Below are positions 25,430 to 34,371 of a DNA stretch of 47,808 nt, in pieces. The notes under the pieces were generated by a model that was not told the DNA's origin, did not search any database, and worked only from the letters and a program-made list of their open reading frames with translations. Positions within the stretch are counted from its first letter, which is position 1. Every line of letters starts with the position of its first letter. The stretch is from positions 1-47,808 of the forward strand of contig JAQBYC010000025.1 of assembly GCA_027623205.1 (NCBI GenBank), read 5' to 3'. A program made the translations under genes and the position numbers. This DNA comes from Pseudomonadota bacterium (lineage in GTDB: Bacteria; Pseudomonadota; Alphaproteobacteria; GCA-2731375).

Positions 25430-26361
25430 CGGTGGTTCGATGGGGGCCGATTGCTGAGCCAAATGCCACCGCTGATCAGAGCCATGGACAACAGGGCTTC
25501 GGGCCTGGGCTGTTCGCCTAGAAAGGCGACGCCTAGAATCAGAGCGACCAAGGGCAACAGGTAGTTGGCCGACATCACAAAATTGGCTCCCCGTTCCTGC
25601 ACCAGAATGAAAAATAATAATGTCGCCCCGCCGGTACAGACCGCACCGAGCATAAAAACCGCGCCGACCGCCAGCCAGCCGGGGCGCAGGCTCAGGCCCG
25701 GATCCACCGCGAAGGCAAAGGGCAAGAGCACGACCGTCGCCAAAAGCGAGACGCTACAGGCGGCCACCGCCGGCGGCAAAGGCGGCATGCGCCGGGCGAT
25801 CAGAGCGTTCAAGGCAAAGCTCAAACCAACCAGAAACAGCGACGCCTGGGCCAGAAGATTCGCCCCGGCGCCTGCCAAAACGCTCCCCTCCAGACTCGCC
25901 ACGGCGCCCGGTCCCAGCAGCACGACAATGCCCAAAAACCCTGCGGTGACGCCCATGATGCGGGTCTTGGTCATCTTCTCGTCCTTGGTGCCGAAATGCA
26001 CCACGACCAGCGTGACCAGCGGTGTGGCGCCAATGAAAATGCCGGCCAGATTACTGTCCAGTTGGGTCTGCGCCTGGGCAATCAGAAAAAACGGCAAGGC
26101 ATGGCCCACGACCGCCAGGACTGCCAAAATCAACCATTGCCGCCCCGGAGAGGGCAAGTTGTGCCCCTGGCGCCGCGCCACGGCATAAAGCAACCCGGCC
26201 GCCACAGCCGTGCGCGCCAGGGCGACCATGACCGGCGGCAGGTCCGCCAGGCCCAATTCCACGAATAGAAAGCTGGAACCCCAGGCAGACGCCAGCGCCC
26301 CCAACAACAAATAATGGCGGACGGAAGGCCGTTGGCTTATAGCCTGCCCCGGTGATGGCAT
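25423..26361 (-). CDS. EamA/DMT-family transporter
   Basis: A 312-residue inner-membrane protein with about ten hydrophobic helices arranged as two EamA repeats. The first repeat begins 'LLLGALASAWGSSFLFVELGL' and the second begins near residue 160 ('GAGANLLAQASLFLVGLSFALNALIARR'). These drug/metabolite transporters usually export amino acids or metabolites. It is the last gene of a minus-strand run that starts with the fused ferredoxin oxidoreductase, 55 nt after the 2TM protein gene. The substrate is unknown. Confidence 0.88.
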   Translation of the reverse strand: MPSPGQAISQRPSVRHYLLLGALASAWGSSFLFVELGLADLPPVMVALARTAVAAGLLYAVARRQGHNLPSPGRQWLILAVLAVVGHALPFFLIAQAQTQLDSNLAGIFIGATPLVTLVVVHFGTKDEKMTKTRIMGVTAGFLGIVVLLGPGAVASLEGSVLAGAGANLLAQASLFLVGLSFALNALIARRMPPLPPAVAACSVSLLATVVLLPFAFAVDPGLSLRPGWLAVGAVFMLGAVCTGGATLLFFILVQERGANFVMSANYLLPLVALILGVAFLGEQPRPEALLSMALISGGIWLSNRPPSNHRQ

Positions 26362-26416
26362 CTTAAGCCAGAGGTCCTTGATATGATGCCAATGGTACTA
26401 TGCTTGGGATCGGCGT

Positions 26417-26770
26417 CTAGTCCGGTGACTTGTCCGGTTCGGGGGGCGGGAATTGAGGCGCCTCAAAATTGGTGGGCTTGATATAGATATCCTTGACGTG
26501 CTGGAAATCATAGGCGTACCGGCGCAATTTATCCGCCCGGTCATCGGCCCAATCGTCGCTGGCGCTGAGACTGCGCACCAGCAGGAAATGCAACGAGAAG
26601 ACCACATACCAGATTACCAGGGGCCAGAATAACGGCATCCAGGGCATCCAGGTCACCCGCCCGCCAACCATCAGAATGGCGCTGACCACGAACAACAGAC
26701 CATGATGCCATAACAAGGTGACCGGCGAGCGCCCCCGGTAATATGCAACAATGCGTTTGATGCGATCCAT
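26417..26770 (-). CDS. Small 2TM-domain protein
   Basis: A 117-residue protein with two hydrophobic helices (about residues 18-36 and 43-65), separated by a tight 'VTWMPWMPLFWP' turn. This matches the 2TM domain found alone or beside signalling domains in bacteria. The C-terminal 50 residues are charged and end in a proline/acidic tail. It lies 14 nt after the SDR gene and 55 nt before the EamA gene on the same strand. Its function is unknown; a role as a membrane adaptor is only a possibility. Confidence 0.72.
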   Translation of the reverse strand: MDRIKRIVAYYRGRSPVTLLWHHGLLFVVSAILMVGGRVTWMPWMPLFWPLVIWYVVFSLHFLLVRSLSASDDWADDRADKLRRYAYDFQHVKDIYIKPTNFEAPQFPPPEPDKSPD

Positions 26771-26784
26771 GTGGGTCTCGATCT

Positions 26785-27480
26785 CTAGAAATTCTCGACC
26801 CAGGGCCGCAGTTCGATGGAGTGGGACCAGACGCTGCGGTGCTGCGCGTGGGTCTGGTAATAGGTCTCGGCAATGGCATCGGGCCGCAGGCGGGCGTCTT
26901 CCGCGTGCTCGCCAATGCCGCCGTCAATATTGAAATGGGCCACATGCACGCCCTGGGGGTGCAATTCCCGCGCCATGGATTCCGCCAGCCCCCGCAGACC
27001 GAACTTGCCCACGGCGAAGGTCGCGGAATTGGCAAAGCCCTTCATGGAGGCCGTGGCGCCCGTAAACAGGATGCTGCCCGCGCCCGCCGGTCCCAGGCGG
27101 CGGGCCGCTTCCCGCCCGACCAGAAAGCCGCCCAGGCAGCAGCGTTCCCAACTGTCGGTGAATTCCGCCAGGCTGGTCTCCGCCACGGGCTTGCGCACGC
27201 GGCCTGACGCGTTATAGATCGCCACGTCGATAGCGCCCAGATCCGCCTCGGCCTGCTTGAACAGCGCCGTGACAGAATCTTCGGAGGTGGCATCGCAGGC
27301 ATAGGCCTTGGCGGAGCCGCCCGTGGCAGCGATGCCATCGACGATGCCGGCCAGTTTTTCGGCGTTGCGCGCGGCCACCGCCACGGCATGGCCGGCCTTG
27401 GCAAAGCGCCGCGCCAGCGCCGCCCCCAGACCGGGGCCGACGCCAACGATGAGGCAAGTGCCGGGGTTTGCGTCAGTCAT
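26785..27480 (-). CDS. SDR-family protein with Phe in place of the catalytic Tyr
   Basis: A 231-residue short-chain dehydrogenase-like protein. The cofactor loop reads GVGPGLG at residues 13-19, and 'VAVAARNAEKL' suggests NADP(H). The serine-bearing strand is 'ILFTGATASMKG' and the lysine is K159, but the usual Tyr of Y-x-x-x-K is F155 (FAVGK). The fold is complete, so this is a substitution rather than a broken gene. It starts 3 nt after the stop of the fused ferredoxin oxidoreductase gene, implying co-translation. It may bind cofactor without classical catalysis, or belong to a recognised atypical SDR group. Confidence 0.85.
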   Translation of the reverse strand: MTDANPGTCLIVGVGPGLGAALARRFAKAGHAVAVAARNAEKLAGIVDGIAATGGSAKAYACDATSEDSVTALFKQAEADLGAIDVAIYNASGRVRKPVAETSLAEFTDSWERCCLGGFLVGREAARRLGPAGAGSILFTGATASMKGFANSATFAVGKFGLRGLAESMARELHPQGVHVAHFNIDGGIGEHAEDARLRPDAIAETYYQTHAQHRSVWSHSIELRPWVENF

Positions 27481-27483
27481 GGT

Positions 27484-30400
27484 TCACTCCGCTGCATCGG
27501 GTTGTGATTGAGGGTTGCGCCAGGCTTCCTCCAAGAGGGCCTGTTCCGCCGCCGCGGCCTTTTGGCTGCGTTCCTTGATATGGCCATAGCCGCGAATTTG
27601 TGCCGGAATCCCGGCAATCTGCACGGCCAGCGCATGGTTGTCCGGGGACAGGTCCGCCAACAGCGTTTCGATCGTGGCGCGATAGCCGGGGATGGCCGCG
27701 CGTTCGGCGCGGCGTTCGTCCGTGCGGCCAAAGATATCGAAGGGGCCGTCCCGCAGACCTTTCATTTTGGCCAGCAGCTTGAAGGCGGTCATGACCCAGG
27801 CGCCATATTCCCGCTTGATCAGATGGCCGGTGTCCGGGTCACGGCGGCTGATCAGGGGCGGCGCAAGATGGAACTTCAATTTCAGATCACCCTGGAACTG
27901 TTTGTCCAAGCCGGCCTGAAAGCTTTCGTCGGCATACAGCCGCGCCACCTCGTACTCGTCCTTGTAGGCCATCAGCTTGAACAGGTTTTGCGCCACCGCC
28001 TCTGTCAGGCCGGTCATGCCCTTGCCCTTGCTCTGTTCCGCCTTTTCCACCTGGCGGACAAAGGCCACGTACTGGGCTGCATAGGCGGCATCCTGATATG
28101 CGGTCAGGAAGGCGCTGCGGCGGTCGATGATATCGTCCAGGGTTTCCGCCACGGCCACTTCCGCTGACAGTGCCGGTTGCGCGGCCCTGATGACCTGATC
28201 GGGATCAACCGCCGCCAGGCGCCCCAAGGCGAAGGCCCGGCGGTTCATGGCCACGGCAACGCCGTTCAATTCGATGGCCCGGTCAATAGCGGCGCCGCCC
28301 ACCGGCAGGGCGCCGCGCTGATAGGCATGACCCAGCAGGAACAGATTGGCTGCGATGGCATCCCCCATCAGGGCCGCGGCCAGACCGGAGGCGTCGATGA
28401 ATTCGGTGCGGTTGTCACCGGCGCTGTCCCTGATCAACTTACGCAGCTCATCCGCATGAAACTCCGTGTCCGGATTCAGGGTAAAATCAGCGGTTGGCGC
28501 CAAGTGACTGTTGACGATGGCCTGGGTGCCGCCGCGGCTGAGTTTACGTAGGGCATCGGGGCTGGCGGCGACCACCATATCGGCGCCCAGCAAAAGATTC
28601 GCGCCGCCAGCGGCGATGCGCACCGCATGTAAATCGTCCGGCGACGGCGCGATGCGGATATGGCTCAACACGGCGCCGTTTTTCTGCGCGATGCCGGTGA
28701 AATCCAGCACCGTAACGCCCTTGCCCTCCAAATGGGCCGCCATCCCCAGCAGAGCACCGACCGTGATGACGCCGGTGCCGCCAATACCAGTGACCAGAAT
28801 GTTATAGCCGCCATCCGCCGGCGCGATATCGGGATCGGGCAGGGCAGCAGCGGCCTGGTCCAGATCCGCTGTACTGGCAGCCTCGGCCCGGCGTGGTATG
28901 GCGCCAGAAACGGTCACAAAGCTGGGGCAAAAGCCCTTGATGCACGAGAAATCCTTGTTGCAGGCGGACTGGTTGATCTGCCGCTTGCGGCCAAAGGGCG
29001 TCTCCAAAGGCTCCACCGAAACGCAGTTCGATTGCACGGAGCAATCGCCACAGCCCTCGCAGACCGCCTGGTTGATAAAGGCCCGGCGGTCGGGGTCGGG
29101 AAAAGTACCGCGCTTGCGTCGGCGGCGTTTTTCCGCGGCACAGGTCTGATCGTAGATCAGGACGCTGCAGCCCGCTGTCTGGCGCAATTCCTTTTGCACC
29201 TTATCCAACTCGTCCCGGTGCCGGATCGTGACGCCTGGCGCCCAGTCCGTGCCGCCGGCGTATTTATCCGGCTCGTCGGTGACAACAATGATCCGGGAGA
29301 CCCCTTCGTGATGGACCTGCTGGCTGATCTGCCAGGGCGAAAGTGGGCCGTCGTGGGGCTGACCGCCGGTCATGGCCACGGCATCGTTGAACAGGATTTT
29401 GTAGGTAATATTGACCTGGGCAGCCACGGCAGCACGGATCGCGGAGATGCCGGAATGATAATAGGTGCCGTCCCCCAGATTGGCGAAGATATGCCTTTCA
29501 CCGGTGAATGCGGCCTGACCCAGCCAGGGCACCCCTTCCCCGCCCATTTGCGTGAAGGTCTCGGTCGAACGGTCCATGGACAAAGCCATGAAGTGGCAAC
29601 CGATACCGGCCATGGCGCGGCTGCCTTCGGGTACCTTGGTCGAAGTGTTGTGGGGACAACCGGAACAGAAGTAGGGGGCCCGCTGGATTGGCGCCGCAGC
29701 CTGCAAGGCAGCGGCTTCCTTGCTGTCCAGTAACGCCATGCGATCGTCGATGATGGGCGAGGTTACATATGAACCGATACGCGAGACGATGATGCGCGCG
29801 ATCTGGCCCGGTGATAGTTCGCCGTCAGATGGGCACAGCAACTGCCCGCCCTCGTCGAACTTGCCGACCACCCGCGGGCGTACGTCGGCCCGCCAATTGT
29901 AAAGCTGTTCCTTTAGCTGGTTTTCGATAACCGCGCGCTTTTCCTCGATCACCAGCACTTCGTCCAGGCCTTCCGCGAAGGCGCGAATGCCCTCCCGCTC
30001 CAACGGCCAGGGCATGCCGACCTTGTATAGTCGCAAGCCGATTTGCGCCGCCATTGCCTCGTCGATGCCCATATCCTCCAGGGCCTGACGGGTATCGAGA
30101 TAGGATTTGCCGGCGGCAACGATGCCGATACGCGGTTGCGGCGAATCCCAGACGATCCGGTTTATGCCATTCAGCCGGGCAAAGGCCAGCGCGGCATAGA
30201 TCTTATGCCGTTGCAAGCGCTCTTCCTGGCTCCAGCGATCATCAGGCCAACGGATATTGAGGCCGCCGGGCGGCATTTCGAAATCAGGATACCGGATATC
30301 CAAGTGATCGGGATCGACGAACACGGAGGCGGAACTTTCCACCACCTCGGAAACGCATTTGAAGCCAACCCAGACGCCAGCGTAGCGCGACATGGCCCAT

Positions 30401-30972
30401 CCCAACAGGCCATAGTCAAGGTATTCCTGCACCCCGGCAGGATACAACATGGGCACCATCCACGAGGCCAGATTGTGCTCGCTTTGCCCCGGCACGGTGG
30501 AGGATACCGCGGCATGATCGTCGCCGCACATCATCAGGACTCCGCCATTGGGATCGGTGCCCGCATGGTTGGCGTGGCGCACCACGTCGCCGCATCGGTC
30601 CACCCCTGGCGCCTTGCCGTACCAGATGCCAAAGACGCCGTCGTAATTTGATTTTGGCCCCAGGTTAAGTTGCTGGCTGCCCCATACGGCGGTCGCGGCC
30701 AGGTCTTCGTTGACGCCGGGTTGAAAGATGATGTGGTTCTTTTCCAGGAACGGCTTGGCCTGCCAAAGCTGTTGGTCGAAACCACCCAGGGGCGAGCCAC
30801 GATAACCTGAAATATAGCAGCCTGTTTGCAAGCCGCGGGCCTGATCACGCTGCCGCTGCAGCATGGGCAGGCGGACCAGAGCCTGGGTTCCGGTCAGGAA
30901 TATCCGACCGGATTGCAAAGCGTATTTGTCATCCAACGAAACGTTGGCGAGCGAAACCGCGGCAGTTGTCAT
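27484..30972 (-). CDS. Fused indolepyruvate ferredoxin oxidoreductase-family protein
   Basis: A 1162-residue fusion of the alpha and beta-type chains of 2-oxoacid:ferredoxin oxidoreductases. The N-terminal pyrimidine-binding region has 'TGCYISGYRGSPLGGFDQQLW'-like sequence near residue 48-68. The thiamine diphosphate domain carries 'GDGTYYHSG' near residue 500. An iron-sulphur segment at about 635-690 contains 'CEGCGDC' and 'CIKGFCP'. The gamma-type domain starts with 'VTGIGGTGVITVG' near residue 733. ATG 30972 begins the conserved region. It would decarboxylate a 2-keto acid, possibly aromatic or branched-chain, to an acyl-CoA and reduce ferredoxin or another carrier. Confidence 0.9.
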   Translation of the reverse strand: MTTAAVSLANVSLDDKYALQSGRIFLTGTQALVRLPMLQRQRDQARGLQTGCYISGYRGSPLGGFDQQLWQAKPFLEKNHIIFQPGVNEDLAATAVWGSQQLNLGPKSNYDGVFGIWYGKAPGVDRCGDVVRHANHAGTDPNGGVLMMCGDDHAAVSSTVPGQSEHNLASWMVPMLYPAGVQEYLDYGLLGWAMSRYAGVWVGFKCVSEVVESSASVFVDPDHLDIRYPDFEMPPGGLNIRWPDDRWSQEERLQRHKIYAALAFARLNGINRIVWDSPQPRIGIVAAGKSYLDTRQALEDMGIDEAMAAQIGLRLYKVGMPWPLEREGIRAFAEGLDEVLVIEEKRAVIENQLKEQLYNWRADVRPRVVGKFDEGGQLLCPSDGELSPGQIARIIVSRIGSYVTSPIIDDRMALLDSKEAAALQAAAPIQRAPYFCSGCPHNTSTKVPEGSRAMAGIGCHFMALSMDRSTETFTQMGGEGVPWLGQAAFTGERHIFANLGDGTYYHSGISAIRAAVAAQVNITYKILFNDAVAMTGGQPHDGPLSPWQISQQVHHEGVSRIIVVTDEPDKYAGGTDWAPGVTIRHRDELDKVQKELRQTAGCSVLIYDQTCAAEKRRRRKRGTFPDPDRRAFINQAVCEGCGDCSVQSNCVSVEPLETPFGRKRQINQSACNKDFSCIKGFCPSFVTVSGAIPRRAEAASTADLDQAAAALPDPDIAPADGGYNILVTGIGGTGVITVGALLGMAAHLEGKGVTVLDFTGIAQKNGAVLSHIRIAPSPDDLHAVRIAAGGANLLLGADMVVAASPDALRKLSRGGTQAIVNSHLAPTADFTLNPDTEFHADELRKLIRDSAGDNRTEFIDASGLAAALMGDAIAANLFLLGHAYQRGALPVGGAAIDRAIELNGVAVAMNRRAFALGRLAAVDPDQVIRAAQPALSAEVAVAETLDDIIDRRSAFLTAYQDAAYAAQYVAFVRQVEKAEQSKGKGMTGLTEAVAQNLFKLMAYKDEYEVARLYADESFQAGLDKQFQGDLKLKFHLAPPLISRRDPDTGHLIKREYGAWVMTAFKLLAKMKGLRDGPFDIFGRTDERRAERAAIPGYRATIETLLADLSPDNHALAVQIAGIPAQIRGYGHIKERSQKAAAAEQALLEEAWRNPQSQPDAAE

Positions 30973-31087
30973 GCCAATTCCCCAATTATTCCGACCGCTC
31001 CGTACGCACCGGCTGTTATAAAGGTAAGCCTTTCTGACATATTTGCAAACGACCAGCGAAACCACCCGCCAATGCCGTTGGGGCCGA

Positions 31088-32494
31088 TCACCGTCCCACG
31101 TCGATGCCGAATTCAGCCACCTTACGGTACAGGGTGGAGCGGCCAATGCCAAGGCGGCGGGCGACTTCAGTCATTTGCCCGTCATATTTATCGATTGCCA
31201 ATCGGATCATGTCCGCCTCCATGGCGCCCAAGGTCCGCACTTCGCCGGCCGCATCCAGCCCCGGCAGGGCGCCCATGCCCCCCCCATTTATGGCCATTGG
31301 CGTTGCCATGCCCATGCTCTGGGCGATTTGCGGGAAGTCCGCCAAATTCAGTTCGTCGCCATCGCACAGTACCACGGCCCGAAATATCGCATTTTCCAAC
31401 TGCCGTATATTGCCCGGCCAATCAAATCCCTCCAGCAGAGCCAGGGCATGTTCGGACAGCCCACGAACGGCCTTGCCCTCGGTGGCGGCAAGTTTGGCGA
31501 CGAAGTGGGCGGCCAGCGGGGCGATGTCTTCCTGGCGTTCACGTAAAGGCGGAATACTGATCGGAAAAACATTCAGCCGGTAATACAGATCTTCCCTGAA
31601 TTTTCCCTCGCTGACCTGTTGCTGCAAATTCCGATTGGTGGCCGAAATCAGACGGATATCCACCCGCACCGGGGCGCGGGCACCGACCGGGTCAACCTCG
31701 CCTTCCTGTATGGCCCGCAACAATTTGACCTGCATATCCTGGCGCAATTCGCCGATCTCGTCCAAAAACAAGGTGCCGCCGTCGGCTTCCTGGAATTTGC
31801 CGGCGTGACGTTCGTTGGCGCCGGTGAAGGCGCCTTTCTCATGGCCGAAGAGGATGCTTTCAACCAGATTTTCCGGGATGGCGCCGCAGTTCACCGCCAC
31901 GAAGGCTTTGCCGGACCGCTCGCCCGACCCCTGAACGGCGCGGGCGATCATCTCCTTGCCGACGCCGCTTTCGCCTTCAATCAGAATTGGGATGTTCGAT
32001 GACGCAGCCCGGCGGGCCAGGTCCAGGACGGCAGTCATGGCGTCGCTACGACCGACCAGATCGTCAAATTGCATGCGCCCATCAACCTGCCGGGTCAGGC
32101 GCGAGACCTGGCCGGACAGTAGGTTCATCTTCAGGGCATTCTCCATTGATACCAGCAATCGTTCCGGGCTGGCCGGCTTGGGGATGAAGTCCGCTGCGCC
32201 GGCCTGCATTACCTTGACGATGACGTCGATGCCACTTTGGGCCGTCAGCACGATCACCGGCAGATCCGGTCGCCGCGGCTTGACCTGCTGCAAAACCGCA
32301 AACCCGTCCACCTCCGGCATCACCAAATCCAGCAGGATCAGGTCGATGCCATTGCTCTCTTCGGATTTCATGAATGCCACGGCGTCCTGGCCACCCTTGG
32401 CCACGGCCACATCATAGCCGTGCCGGCTGACCACGGCTTCCAACAGACGCCGCTGGGTAGGATCATCATCGACAATCAACACTGTTTGCGCCAT
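31088..32494 (-). CDS. Sigma-54-dependent NtrC-family response regulator
   Basis: A 468-residue transcription factor. An N-terminal receiver domain (about 1-118) has the acidic pocket D9-D11, phospho-acceptor D56 in 'LLDLVMP' and the K of 'PKP'. The AAA+ domain (about 140-370) has Walker A GESGVGKE and the sigma-54 contact loop GAFTGA in 'HEKGAFTGANERH'. A Fis-type helix-turn-helix ('MTEVARRLGIGRSTLYRKVAEFG') ends the protein. ATG 32494 has TTGAGGG upstream; TTG 32503 is less likely. No sensor kinase is adjacent. It lies 115 nt upstream of the fused ferredoxin oxidoreductase gene on the same strand. Confidence 0.92.
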   Translation of the reverse strand: MAQTVLIVDDDPTQRRLLEAVVSRHGYDVAVAKGGQDAVAFMKSEESNGIDLILLDLVMPEVDGFAVLQQVKPRRPDLPVIVLTAQSGIDVIVKVMQAGAADFIPKPASPERLLVSMENALKMNLLSGQVSRLTRQVDGRMQFDDLVGRSDAMTAVLDLARRAASSNIPILIEGESGVGKEMIARAVQGSGERSGKAFVAVNCGAIPENLVESILFGHEKGAFTGANERHAGKFQEADGGTLFLDEIGELRQDMQVKLLRAIQEGEVDPVGARAPVRVDIRLISATNRNLQQQVSEGKFREDLYYRLNVFPISIPPLRERQEDIAPLAAHFVAKLAATEGKAVRGLSEHALALLEGFDWPGNIRQLENAIFRAVVLCDGDELNLADFPQIAQSMGMATPMAINGGGMGALPGLDAAGEVRTLGAMEADMIRLAIDKYDGQMTEVARRLGIGRSTLYRKVAEFGIDVGR

Positions 32495-32532
32495 TGCCCT
32501 CAATCCAGTCGCTTATTATTTATGATGCACGT

Positions 32533-32561
32533 ATTGTAGGGCCTGTGCCATTTCGGGACAA
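32533..32561 (-). promoter_or_regulatory. Candidate sigma-70 promoter for the NtrC-type regulator
   Basis: On the minus strand TTGTCC (32561-32556) and TACAAT (32538-32533) are separated by exactly 17 nt and lie about 40 nt before the regulator's ATG. Both boxes are good matches and the spacing is ideal. Confidence 0.55.
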
Positions 32562-32591
32562 GCGGTGATTGATTAGGAGCGGCAGGTAATC

Positions 32592-34361
32592 ATGGACTCG
32601 GAAATATTACCGCAATGGGACTTGAGCGATCTTTACACCAGCCCGACCGCAGTGGAATTGGTGGCGGATCTGGCAAGGGCGGAAGCGGCAGCAAACCGCT
32701 TCGCGGAGGATTACACCGGCAAGGTCGGGGCTTTATCGGCGCCGGATCTGGCCCAGGCTATCATCCGCTACGAGCAGGATGAGGATTTATTGGGGCGGAT
32801 CGGCAGCTATGCCCAGCTCCGCCATGCGGCGAATGTTTCCGACCGCGAGATTAGCCGTTTCTACCAAACCACCATGGAGCGGTTGAGCGGGATCACTTCC
32901 AAATTGATCTTCTTCACCTTGGAACTGAACAAAATCGGGGATGAATCCCTTGACGCGTTGTTGACGTCCGATCCCGGTGTGGCCCGATATGCCCCCTGGT
33001 TGCGCGACGTCCGGGCCAGCCGGCCCCATCAACTGTCTGACGAGCAAGAGCGTTTGCTGCATGAAAAACAGGTCACGGGGCGGGCCGCCTGGGTCCGTTT
33101 GTTCGACGAAACAATGGCGGATATGCGCTTCTCCATAAATGGCGAGGAACGGTCGCTGGAACAGACCCTGCATCTGCTGCAGGAGACCGATGGCACCCAA
33201 CGCAAGGCAGCGGCCAAGGCCCTGGGCGCCGGCTTCAATGACAAGAAAGGCCTATTTGCCCTGATCACCAATACCCTGGCCAAGGACAAGGCGATTGAGG
33301 ATAAATGGCGCCGTTTTGCCCGCCCCGACAGTGCACGGCATCTATCCAATCATGTTGAGGACGCGGTGGTGGATGCCCTGCGTCAGGCGGTGACCGCCGC
33401 CTATCCCCGTCTGTCCCATCGTTATTATGCCTTGAAGGCGCGTTGGTTCGGCGCCGAGGCACTGGACTACTGGGATCGCAACGCCCCCCTGCCCGACGAG
33501 GGTCAACACAGCTTTACGTTCTCCGAGGCCCGGGATCGGGTATTGGCTGCCTATGGTCAGTTTTCTCCGGTCATGGCCCAGATCGGCCAGCGCTTTTTCG
33601 ACAACGCCTGGATCGATGCGCCCGCCAGCCCCGGCAAATCGTCGGGCGCCTTTGCCCATCCCACCGTACCTTCGGCACATCCCTATTTGCTGTTGAACTA
33701 TCAGGGTCGGGTTCGCGATGTCATGACCCTGGCCCACGAACTGGGCCATGGCGTGCATCAGGTCCTGGCCGCGGAACAAGGCGCTTTGATGGCGGATACA
33801 CCACTGACCCTGGCTGAAACCGCCAGCGTGTTTGGCGAGCAATTGACCTTTCGCGCTCTGCTGGAGGCGGAAACCTCGGCCCCCCGGCGCCGGGCCATGC
33901 TGGCCGGCAAGACCGAGGACATGTTGAATACGGTGGTGCGCCAGATCGCCTTTTACGACTTCGAACGGCGATTGCATGACGAGCGGTGCCAGGGCGAGAT
34001 TTCGGTGGAACGCATTGGCGAAATATGGATGGCGGTACAGGCGGAAAGCCTGGGTCCGGCGATCCGCCTGCACGACGAGTATGCCAACTACTGGTGCTAT
34101 ATTCCCCACTTCGTGCATTCGCCGTTTTATGTCTACGCCTATGCGTTTGGCGATTGCCTGGTGAACTCCCTCTACGCGGTTTATCAAAAGGATAGTGCCG
34201 GATTTGCCGGCAAGTATCTTGATATGTTGCGCGCCGGGGGCACTTTGCGGCATCGTGAATTGTTGGCGCCATTTGGCCTGGACGCGACCGATCCGGGTTT
34301 CTGGCAACAGGGACTGGGCGTGATCGAACGCTTTATCGATGAACTGGAAGAATTGTCCTGA
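32592..34361 (+). CDS. pepF: Oligoendopeptidase F (M3 family)
   Basis: A 589-residue cytoplasmic zinc metallopeptidase of the M3B group. The zinc site HELGH is at residues 382-386 in 'TLAHELGHGVHQ', with the third ligand Glu in 'LAETASVFGEQL' about 25 residues later. 'HDEYANYWCYIPHFVHSPFYVYAYAFG' near residue 495-522 supplies the conserved His/Tyr residues that bind substrate. AGGAG lies upstream of the start. It trims oligopeptides of roughly 7-17 residues. It is divergent from the NtrC-type regulator and is followed after 10 nt by the ABC1-kinase gene. Confidence 0.94.
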   Translation: MDSEILPQWDLSDLYTSPTAVELVADLARAEAAANRFAEDYTGKVGALSAPDLAQAIIRYEQDEDLLGRIGSYAQLRHAANVSDREISRFYQTTMERLSGITSKLIFFTLELNKIGDESLDALLTSDPGVARYAPWLRDVRASRPHQLSDEQERLLHEKQVTGRAAWVRLFDETMADMRFSINGEERSLEQTLHLLQETDGTQRKAAAKALGAGFNDKKGLFALITNTLAKDKAIEDKWRRFARPDSARHLSNHVEDAVVDALRQAVTAAYPRLSHRYYALKARWFGAEALDYWDRNAPLPDEGQHSFTFSEARDRVLAAYGQFSPVMAQIGQRFFDNAWIDAPASPGKSSGAFAHPTVPSAHPYLLLNYQGRVRDVMTLAHELGHGVHQVLAAEQGALMADTPLTLAETASVFGEQLTFRALLEAETSAPRRRAMLAGKTEDMLNTVVRQIAFYDFERRLHDERCQGEISVERIGEIWMAVQAESLGPAIRLHDEYANYWCYIPHFVHSPFYVYAYAFGDCLVNSLYAVYQKDSAGFAGKYLDMLRAGGTLRHRELLAPFGLDATDPGFWQQGLGVIERFIDELEELS

Positions 34362-34371
34362 TGGTGCACGG

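Noticed and set aside
28660-29733. A 357-residue plus-strand ORF
   Set aside because: It is antisense to the thiamine and iron-sulphur region of the fused oxidoreductase and shows no family features.
30973-31087. Sigma-54 promoter between the NtrC-type regulator and the fused oxidoreductase gene
   Set aside because: A TTTGCA is present but the required GG at the right spacing is missing.
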